Positions 1 to 5,271 of a stretch of 5,271 nt of DNA are shown here, in pieces (position 1 is the first letter of the stretch; each line of letters starts with the position of its first letter). The stretch is from Proteobacteria bacterium UBA7821 (GTDB lineage: Bacteria; Pseudomonadota; Gammaproteobacteria; Comchoanobacterales; Comchoanobacteraceae), in assembly GCA_002480165.1 (NCBI GenBank), contig DLBP01000013.1, forward strand, positions 1 to 5,271. The letters run 5' to 3'. A model generated the notes under the pieces. The model was not told the DNA's origin. It did no database searches and saw nothing but the letters and a program-made list of their open reading frames with translations. The position numbers and the translations under genes were made by a program.

Positions 1-117
1 AAATTATAATTTATTGTTATTCGTCTTGATATTTCTGAATTGCGGTGATATCTTACAGGTTACCGGGTGTTCGCCCATGCGTGATGTGATTGCCCGACAG
101 ATGTCTATCAGAATGCC

Positions 118-121
118 GAGG
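118..121 (+). promoter_or_regulatory. Probable Shine-Dalgarno of the membrane-protein gene (decides its start)
   Basis: GAGG is the only purine-rich ribosome-binding match close to the first open reading frame. It lies 11 bases before the in-frame ATG at 133 but only 2 bases before the in-frame TTG at 124. Two bases is too close for normal initiation, so the ATG at 133 is preferred even though its spacing is somewhat long. Using the TTG would add only three residues (Met-Ile-Ala). Confidence 0.45.
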
Positions 122-132
122 TCTTGATCGCA

Positions 133-2004
133 ATGTCCAAACAAGATAATCGCCAAATCAACTATGAATTGTTGTTCAGTTGGGTGACATGGGTGCTAAT
201 AGTAGCCTGTTACCTTGCTGTATCGAACCCCGCTGTCTTTTATAATTTCGTAATGGCGCGCCCAGCATTGGTTTCAGTGATCAGCCGCTTTAATTATCCA
301 CTCTCACTCCTGGCATCCCTGTCGTCTAGTGTAATGTATTACCTAGTCGAACTGATGAAGTACACGGGTCTACACGCGAGAGTCGTTGTGAATACAATGG
401 CTACTGTGAATAATAACCTTGATCATTTTAAGCAGCTGGGCAATATCGTTCTGGCGTGTGTGAGATCTATGTTAAGGTCGTGTCTTGAAACAGCCTATGT
501 GACGCAGGTGCTTCATTTACACAGAACTTATTACACTGGAACAGTTGACCTTCTCGGCAATATTAGCCAAAAAAATGGTAACCTCAACGAAGAAGCTCGC
601 AGTGGTTTGGTTTTTTTTCTGACATTTTCTTCAACCATCATCACTCTAGTGAGTAATCCACTCGGACGATTATTTAGTATGGCGACGTCTGCTTCAGGTC
701 TGTTGCTGATTTCCTTGACATGGCTGGAGCGCAATGCCAACAGCCGAGCTGAGCTTTACAAGAATGGTGGTAGACGAATTTCTGGTCATGTTAGAAGGGT
801 CGAGCAACAGGCCACTTTCCATGCTTCTTCGAGGGGTGGTGAGTGTCAAAATAATGTCAACCCCAAACAGAACCAGATAATCAATCGTCTAATCGAGCAG
901 TTTAATCTAACTGAATGGACTAGACATGTTGTTCTGAGTGTGTCTTCTGTGTTGTCTAAAGTTAAAGATCTCTTCGAAAAGTGTATCGATAGTACATCAT
1001 TTTCTGCGCTTCGGCCCTTCCAAGAATTGGTTACTCATAAATTTGAGGACGCTGTCTTCTGTGCTCGCTTTTATAGCTTAATTTCTGCTCAAGTCTGGAG
1101 GTCCATTTTTAGCCAGCCCCTTTTAAAATCTAATCCGACAAACACAGGCCCTGCTCCAGTAAGTGGCAGTCGGGGCTCGTCCCAGAAACAAGAAACACAA
1201 TTCAGAGTCATACAGTATACGTATGGTGGTGGTGGGACGAGTCGATTGATTAGATATTACAAAGATAGTAAGAAAGAAAGGCCTGTGGTGCTACTGTTAA
1301 AAGAGGTTCTAGATTCGAATTGGCAAGCATTACTGTCGCAGTGGATTTACCCTGATGAAGACGATGCTCTAACCGTCAAGGATTGTATCGAATCTAGTAT
1401 TTTTAGAGCTAGTATGAACACTGCCTTGTCGGGTTGTTCACAATTTGGTACCAAGTCACTGACACAGGGTCAGGATTTCTATGATTTCTACAAAACATTT
1501 ATCAGTGAAAACACCAATGTCTACCAAGAAAAACAGCCGCTTGTGAGCGAGTGGTGCACACGTGATAAGCCAACGTCAGATTTTATCTTTTTCACTCGTT
1601 ATCTACCATTGCTCGTAGCCATCGAGGCGGATAAGATTACAGATTTATACATTGATGACATTGTTGTACAGCACTGGTGTAATCTAAACATAACAATTAG
1701 TGCTAAAGACACAAACTTTTTTGAGGTGGTTGTTGAGAAATGTTGTAAAAAAAACATACAAGTAACCGTTAATAGTCGAACTCAGTTGTCTGATTCGATA
1801 AAACAAATACTAACAGAACATGGCAAAAAAATAAGAGAAAAAACAAGCGGTAGTCAGAGTCCGTGTGCTCATGGTCGTGTATTTGCGTTTCCGAGTTATC
1901 TTGATATGCGTCGTATACGTTCTCGTGAACTAGGTTCTCCTGAACCAGGTTCTCCTGAACAAGGTTCTTCTCAACTAGCATCGGCTAGATTTCTTAGTTT
2001 TTGA
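133..2004 (+). CDS. Unrecognised membrane protein with repeat-coded C-terminal tail
   Basis: The product is about 623 residues (numbered from the ATG at 133); I recognise neither family nor function. Visible features: a polar N-terminus; a strong hydrophobic segment at about 14-31; a weaker one at 55-73; a soluble basic stretch at about 75-155; and a hydrophobic pair at about 158-175 and 180-197. A basic stretch follows at about 200-225 (Arg-rich, including GGRRISGHVRR). By the positive-inside rule this suggests four helices with both ends in the cytoplasm, although the second helix is marginal. The remaining two thirds looks soluble. It has a Gly/Ser/Pro-rich linker near 335-352, then a mixed alpha/beta-looking region at about 356-570 containing a four-glycine run, and a tail of pentapeptide repeats at 596-615. 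There are 13 cysteines. I see no Walker A, helix-turn-helix, kinase or protease motif and no cleavable signal peptide. The open frame of this length, the plausible start and the membrane pattern support a real gene. It ends 151 bp before aceE on the same strand. A structural, envelope or host-interaction role would be a guess. Confidence 0.8.
   Translation: MSKQDNRQINYELLFSWVTWVLIVACYLAVSNPAVFYNFVMARPALVSVISRFNYPLSLLASLSSSVMYYLVELMKYTGLHARVVVNTMATVNNNLDHFKQLGNIVLACVRSMLRSCLETAYVTQVLHLHRTYYTGTVDLLGNISQKNGNLNEEARSGLVFFLTFSSTIITLVSNPLGRLFSMATSASGLLLISLTWLERNANSRAELYKNGGRRISGHVRRVEQQATFHASSRGGECQNNVNPKQNQIINRLIEQFNLTEWTRHVVLSVSSVLSKVKDLFEKCIDSTSFSALRPFQELVTHKFEDAVFCARFYSLISAQVWRSIFSQPLLKSNPTNTGPAPVSGSRGSSQKQETQFRVIQYTYGGGGTSRLIRYYKDSKKERPVVLLLKEVLDSNWQALLSQWIYPDEDDALTVKDCIESSIFRASMNTALSGCSQFGTKSLTQGQDFYDFYKTFISENTNVYQEKQPLVSEWCTRDKPTSDFIFFTRYLPLLVAIEADKITDLYIDDIVVQHWCNLNITISAKDTNFFEVVVEKCCKKNIQVTVNSRTQLSDSIKQILTEHGKKIREKTSGSQSPCAHGRVFAFPSYLDMRRIRSRELGSPEPGSPEQGSSQLASARFLSF
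1918..1977 (+). repeat. Four tandem 15-bp repeats, in frame, each with a small inverted repeat
   Basis: Four consecutive 15-bp units begin at 1918, 1933, 1948 and 1963. Units 2 and 3 differ by one base (GGTTCTCCTGAACCA and GGTTCTCCTGAACAA); units 1 and 4 are more diverged. The period is a multiple of three and in frame with the gene, so each unit adds five residues: RSREL, GSPEP, GSPEQ and GSSQL. The second unit contains GGTTC-TCCT-GAACC, a 5-bp stem with a 4-base loop. Such units can expand or contract by slippage without breaking the reading frame. Confidence 0.85.
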
Positions 2005-2025
2005 TCGAATGGTTTGGTAGATAGC

Positions 2026-2051
2026 TTGACTGTGTGATGGTTGCTTATCAT
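2026..2051 (+). promoter_or_regulatory. Candidate sigma70-type promoter, upstream option, short spacer
   Basis: TTGACT at 2026-2031 matches the -35 consensus at five of six bases, and TATCAT at 2046-2051 matches the -10 consensus at five of six. The spacer is only 14 bp, below the usual 15-19, which weakens the call. It would give an aceE leader of roughly 100 bases. Assigned by eye only. Confidence 0.22.
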
Positions 2052-2097
2052 GAGGTCATCTCTAGTAGGGCCTGTCGATATTTGTCCATCTAAAAGC

Positions 2098-2126
2098 TTT
2101 CCATTAAGTCACTAATTAGTTAATAT
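2098..2126 (+). promoter_or_regulatory. Candidate sigma70-type promoter, proximal option
   Basis: TTTCCA at 2098-2103 and TAATAT at 2121-2126 are separated by 17 bp, the ideal spacing. Each matches its consensus at only four of six bases. The 10-bp palindrome at 2111-2120 fills most of the spacer, so a regulator bound there would block this promoter. The AT-rich character just before aceE fits a promoter, but the matches are weak. Confidence 0.22.
2111..2120. promoter_or_regulatory. Perfect palindrome ACTAATTAGT, possible operator
   Basis: ACTAATTAGT is identical to its own reverse complement and is flanked by TTAA-like sequence on both sides (TTAA at 2104-2107, TTAA at 2120-2123). It starts 45 bases before the aceE start codon. 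A dimeric repressor or activator could bind such a site, but AT-rich palindromes of this length also arise by chance. No regulator can be named; it does not resemble a PdhR box. Confidence 0.25.
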
Positions 2127-2155
2127 ACCTACATGTATTCGAGGTAAGGGCATTC

Positions 2156-4843
2156 ATGACCGATGTGGATTTAGAGAATTTCTTGGCAGATGAGTTAGAT
2201 GAGCTGAAAGAATGGAGAGCGTCGATCAAGAGTGTTTTTTATCACTCAGGTGCAGCGCGAGCGTCTTCTATTATAGAATCATTACTAGAGGAAATGTCAC
2301 AGTTGGGATGCCCCCTTGAGCACTCGGCTAATTCACTGTTGATTAATAGCATTATTGATAATTTGCCTTTAGATGAACCCGAGGCCGCTCTCCGGCTCAG
2401 CCGGCTGAGACGCTGGAATGCGATTGTTATGGTCGTGCTTGGAACACAAGTCGCAAAGGAATTAGGAGGCCATCTATCAACTTATGCGTCCATGTCCACA
2501 CTGTATGATATTGGTATGGATTATTTTTTTCGGGCTAGAACAGCTGGTCAGTTAGAAGACTTGGTTTACTTTCAAGGTCACAGTGTACCCGGCATTTATG
2601 CAAACTCTTTTTTGTCTGGTCAGATCACTCAGCAACAAGTTGAGCATTTTAGACAGGAATGTTCTGGACGCGGTTTGAGCTCTTATCCACACCCCTGGTT
2701 GATGCCAGATTATTGGCAATTCGCAACTGTTTCTATGGGCCTTGGGCCATTACAAGCTATCTATCAAGCGAGATTTCAGCGTTATCTGATAGATCGGGCT
2801 TTGTTACCACCATCTGATCGAAAGATATGGATGTTCTGTGGTGACGGTGAAATGGATGAGCCTGAGTCACTCGGTGCGATTAATCTTGCTTCGCGAGAAC
2901 ATCTCAGCCAACTGATTCTGGTTGTTAATTGTAATTTGCAGCGGTTAGATGGGCCAGTTAGAGGCAATGGTAGCATCATCAGAGAGCTAGAGGCGAGTTT
3001 TCAGGGTTCTGGTTGGCAGGTCATAAAGGTCCTTTGGAGTAGCGAGTGGGACGAGATCTTTAAACGGGATACTCAACATATCCTCAAGAAAAAACTCAGC
3101 CAAATGCCAGATGGCGAACTACAAAATATGGCACATAAAGGCGTTGCTTACCTTCGGGAACAACTATTTGATTCACCAGAGTTGGCCAAGTTAATCGATG
3201 GGTACACTGACGAACAATTGGCTCGTCTAGATGTCGGTGGCCACGATCGTAGAAAAGTATACACGGCATATAGTCATGCAGTTAATTCAAAGGATAAACC
3301 AACAGTTATTTTAATTAGAACAATTAAAGGGTATGGTATACCCAGCGCGCACGCTGCCAATATTGCCCATAATTTAAAGGCGTTGTCGCCAGATGAGCTT
3401 GAACTGGTTGCCAAGCAGTTTCAATTTGACATAGACACGCCCTCGATGAGAGAACCCACTTTTTACAAGCCAAACTCTGATGACCCCGCTATGGTCTTCC
3501 AGAAAGAAAAGCGTCATCAGTTAGGTGGAGCGTTCCCCAAACGCCACAGTGATGCACCAGCGGTCCCGATACCGCCACTCACATATTTTACAGATCTACT
3601 ACATGGGTTCGGTGATCGTGAATTATCCACGACGATGGGTTTTGTGAGATTCTTAAATCTGTTGATCCGAGATAAATCCCTTAGTGATCAAGTTGTCCCA
3701 ATTGTTCCAGATGAGTCACGCACATTTGGCATGGAGGGACTTTTTAGACAAATCGGGATCTATTCACCTCATGGGCAAACTTATCAACCCATGGATCGCG
3801 AACAAATCATGTATTACCGAGAATCAAAATCGGGTCAATTACTCGAGGAGGGTGTGAACGAAGCTGGTGCAATGGCATCTTGGATTGCTGCAGCGACCGC
3901 CTACAGCACATCTGGTATCCAATTGTTACCATTTTACATCTACTATTCGATGTTTGGTTTTCAACGAGTCGGGGATTTAATTTGGGCAGCGGCCGATATG
4001 CGCTCTCGTGGCTTTTTGTTAGGCGCCACAGCTGGAAGGACCACACTGGCTGGTGAAGGTCTACAGCACAATGATGGACACAGCCATGTGATGGCAGAGA
4101 CTGTGCCAAATTGCATTAGCTATGACCCAGCTTTTATATATGAGCTGGTTGTGTTACTTCGGCACGGATGTGTGGAGATGTTTGAAAAACAACAAGACGT
4201 CTTTTACTACATCACTCTGATGAATGAAAATTACAAGCAGCCAGCGATGCCTAAGGGTTGTGAATCAGGAATCATCCAAGGGATGTATCTGTATGACACT
4301 GTATTAGCAAAACCCAATAAGCCGATGATTAACCTAATGGGATCTGGGACAATTTTACTCGAGGTGATCGAGTCAGCTCAGTGGTTAAATGATACATTTG
4401 GTATCGGCAGTTGGATTTGGAGTGTGACCAGTTTCACACAGCTTAAGCGAAATGCTCAGTTGATAGAGCGAAAAAACCACAATCAGTTTGACCAGAAGTC
4501 TAGCTCACATTACCTAGAAATCATCATGGCTAACCACCAAGCACCCATAGTAGCAGCAACCGATTACATCCGGTCATATCCAGAGCAAATTAGAGCCTAT
4601 GTGAATCAGCCATATTATACATTAGGTACGGACGGCTTTGGATTAAGTGATACGAGAAAACGCCTAAGGCAGCATTTTGAAGTCAATAAGGCCTACATTG
4701 TTTACACGGCATTAATCGCTCTGTATCGGCTGGGTCGGATTTCTCGTAACCACATTAAGCAAGCAGTCACTGCATTGGATATAGACTTAAGTCAAGAGTC
4801 AGCTATGACCTTTGATATGAAAGGAAGAGACGAATGTCGATAG
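2156..4843 (+). CDS. aceE: Pyruvate dehydrogenase E1 component, homodimeric type
   Basis: E1p of the pyruvate dehydrogenase complex decarboxylates pyruvate on thiamine diphosphate (ThDP) and Mg2+, then reductively acetylates the lipoyl groups of E2; it is cytoplasmic. At 895 residues it is close to the 887 of Escherichia coli AceE and aligns from end to end. Key residues, with E. coli equivalents recalled from memory: His106, His142 and Tyr177 (same numbers); the ThDP motif GDGEMDEPE with Asp230, and Asn260 and Gln262 as Mg ligands; Asp519/Glu520 (E. coli 521/522); the cofactor-activating Glu569 (571); Glu634 and His638 in GEGLQH (636, 640); and loop His405 (407). The acidic N-terminus corresponds to the part that binds the E2 peripheral-subunit domain. 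Oddities are a mobile loop one residue shorter with substitutions at 399-401, and a short C-terminal extension ending in GRDECR. The ATG is preceded by TAAGGG at 2145-2150, a good Shine-Dalgarno sequence. The gene overlaps aceF by 10 bases, implying one operon. Confidence 0.98.
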   Translation: MTDVDLENFLADELDELKEWRASIKSVFYHSGAARASSIIESLLEEMSQLGCPLEHSANSLLINSIIDNLPLDEPEAALRLSRLRRWNAIVMVVLGTQVAKELGGHLSTYASMSTLYDIGMDYFFRARTAGQLEDLVYFQGHSVPGIYANSFLSGQITQQQVEHFRQECSGRGLSSYPHPWLMPDYWQFATVSMGLGPLQAIYQARFQRYLIDRALLPPSDRKIWMFCGDGEMDEPESLGAINLASREHLSQLILVVNCNLQRLDGPVRGNGSIIRELEASFQGSGWQVIKVLWSSEWDEIFKRDTQHILKKKLSQMPDGELQNMAHKGVAYLREQLFDSPELAKLIDGYTDEQLARLDVGGHDRRKVYTAYSHAVNSKDKPTVILIRTIKGYGIPSAHAANIAHNLKALSPDELELVAKQFQFDIDTPSMREPTFYKPNSDDPAMVFQKEKRHQLGGAFPKRHSDAPAVPIPPLTYFTDLLHGFGDRELSTTMGFVRFLNLLIRDKSLSDQVVPIVPDESRTFGMEGLFRQIGIYSPHGQTYQPMDREQIMYYRESKSGQLLEEGVNEAGAMASWIAAATAYSTSGIQLLPFYIYYSMFGFQRVGDLIWAAADMRSRGFLLGATAGRTTLAGEGLQHNDGHSHVMAETVPNCISYDPAFIYELVVLLRHGCVEMFEKQQDVFYYITLMNENYKQPAMPKGCESGIIQGMYLYDTVLAKPNKPMINLMGSGTILLEVIESAQWLNDTFGIGSWIWSVTSFTQLKRNAQLIERKNHNQFDQKSSSHYLEIIMANHQAPIVAATDYIRSYPEQIRAYVNQPYYTLGTDGFGLSDTRKRLRQHFEVNKAYIVYTALIALYRLGRISRNHIKQAVTALDIDLSQESAMTFDMKGRDECR
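4821..4825 (+). promoter_or_regulatory. Shine-Dalgarno of aceF inside the end of aceE
   Basis: AAGGA lies 8 bases before the ATG at 4834, inside the last codons of aceE. The position and the 10-base gene overlap suggest that ribosomes finishing aceE help start aceF. This supports the ATG at 4834 over the next in-frame ATG at 4858, which would cut into the first strand of the lipoyl domain. Confidence 0.65.
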
Positions 4844-5271
4844 TCAAAACAGTCCGTATGCCAGACCTTGGCGACATCCCCCATGCTAAAGTAGTTGAGA
4901 TCTTAGTTAACACTGGTAGTCAAATACAGTTGAATCAATCATTGTTATCTGTTGAGTCTGAGAAAGCGATGATGGAGGTCCCCTGTGAATTTGAGGGCTG
5001 CATTGAAACAGTGTGCGTATCAGTCGGTGATGTTGTCAAAACCGGTGACCAGCTAGTGACTGTGTTGGTAGCAGATGCCTGTGATGATGATGCTCATGTG
5101 GCTGTGGAGGAACCATCGGCTTCTAAGCTGGTGTTGGTGCCAGAATTGGGTGGTGGCCAGGTAAAACTAATCGAGTGGCTGGTGAAGCCGGGTGCTGAAA
5201 TTACCAATGATACTCCAATTTGTGTACTAGAGAGTGATAAAGCAACAATGGAAGTGCCATCAACAGTGAGG
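4834..5271 (+). CDS. aceF: Pyruvate dehydrogenase E2 (dihydrolipoyl acetyltransferase), 5' part
   Basis: This is the E2p core subunit, which carries acetyl groups on lipoyl-lysine and transfers them to CoA. The frame is open to the window edge, giving the first 146 residues; the binding domain and catalytic domain lie outside. Two lipoyl domains are visible. The first, at about 4-79, begins VRMPDLGD and has its lipoylation site at Lys44 in ESEKAMMEVP. The second begins at about 99 (LVLVPELGGGQVK) and has Lys136 in ESDKATMEVP; it is cut ten residues after that lysine. The linker at about 80-97 is short and acidic (DACDDDAHVAVEEP), unlike the long Ala/Pro-rich linkers of Escherichia coli AceF. 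Domain 1 has Glu instead of the usual Asp just before the lipoyl-lysine. The gene directly follows and overlaps aceE, which makes a pyruvate-specific E2 far more likely than a 2-oxoglutarate E2. Further lipoyl domains beyond the second cannot be excluded. Confidence 0.95.
   Translation, partial: MSIVKTVRMPDLGDIPHAKVVEILVNTGSQIQLNQSLLSVESEKAMMEVPCEFEGCIETVCVSVGDVVKTGDQLVTVLVADACDDDAHVAVEEPSASKLVLVPELGGGQVKLIEWLVKPGAEITNDTPICVLESDKATMEVPSTVR

Larger units (their letters stand above)
2005..2155. other. Intergenic region before aceE, no clear terminator
   Basis: This 151-bp stretch separates the membrane-protein stop codon from the aceE start. I found no GC-rich hairpin followed by a T run, so transcription from the upstream gene could continue into aceE. 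The region holds an 8-bp palindrome, AAAGCTTT, at 2093-2100 with no loop (not a terminator), a 10-bp palindrome at 2111-2120, and two weak promoter-like pairs. No PdhR-type operator (TTGGT-N3-ACCAA core) is visible. No coding potential was recognised here. Confidence 0.6.

Noticed and set aside
531..740. Minus-strand open frame of 69 codons
   Set aside because: It lies wholly inside the membrane-protein gene and its product has no recognisable feature.
1225..1236. GGT-GGT-GGT-GGG micro-repeat, considered as a nucleotide-binding glycine loop
   Set aside because: It encodes four glycines followed by Thr-Ser-Arg, with no Lys-Thr/Ser as in a Walker A motif. A simple glycine turn is the safer reading.
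1769..1981. Minus-strand open frame whose protein shows NLVQE-type pentapeptide repeats
   Set aside because: It is the complement of the tandem repeat plus adjoining coding sequence of the + strand gene. The pentapeptide pattern follows automatically from a 15-bp period, and there is no supporting context.
2034..2051. TGAT...ATCA inverted repeat, considered as a terminator hairpin
   Set aside because: The stem is only 4 bp and AT-rich, with an 8-base loop and no following T run.
2782..2979. Minus-strand open frame of 65 codons
   Set aside because: It is antisense to the ThDP-binding region of aceE, which is strongly conserved on the + strand.
3807..4109. Minus-strand open frame of 100 codons
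   Set aside because: It is antisense to the most conserved catalytic part of aceE; the composition (many Ser, Gln, His, Pro) is typical of a shadow frame.
1..5271. CRISPR arrays, tRNA or rRNA genes, insertion sequences, toxin-antitoxin or defence genes
   Set aside because: No spaced direct repeats, tRNA-like cloverleaf, transposase motif, terminal inverted repeats or defence-type domains were seen. The window is one orphan gene plus a standard pyruvate dehydrogenase operon.

Overview
The window fits a proteobacterial chromosome, most likely gammaproteobacterial. The main evidence is a homodimeric-type pyruvate dehydrogenase E1 (AceE), close to the Escherichia coli protein over its whole length. 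It is followed immediately by an AceF-type E2 that starts with tandem lipoyl domains. Base composition is moderate to slightly AT-rich by eye, and the standard genetic code is used. The sequence alone does not fix genus or lifestyle.

Layout. Positions 1-132 are a short leader region with one reading frame open from the window edge. Positions 133-2004 hold a large + strand gene for a predicted membrane protein of about 623 residues that I do not recognise. It ends in a short Gly/Ser/Pro/Glu-rich tail encoded by four 15-bp tandem repeats. Positions 2005-2155 are a 151-bp intergenic region with weak candidate promoter elements and a perfect 10-bp palindrome; I saw no convincing terminator. Positions 2156-4843 are aceE, complete. 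Positions 4834-5271 are the first 146 codons of aceF, overlapping the end of aceE by 10 bases and cut by the window edge.

How the genes work together. AceE (E1p) decarboxylates pyruvate on thiamine diphosphate and reductively acetylates the lipoyl groups of AceF (E2p), which passes the acetyl group to CoA. The overlap and the Shine-Dalgarno sequence inside aceE indicate one transcript with coupled translation. A dihydrolipoamide dehydrogenase (E3) gene would be expected downstream, outside the window. The upstream membrane-protein gene has no evident link to pyruvate metabolism. It sits where Escherichia coli has the regulator pdhR, but it is not a GntR-family protein.

The less ordinary parts are the orphan membrane protein with its repeat-coded tail, the altered active-site mobile loop of AceE, and a non-standard lipoylation motif in the first lipoyl domain of AceF. 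I found no mobile element, CRISPR array, RNA gene or clear new multi-gene system.
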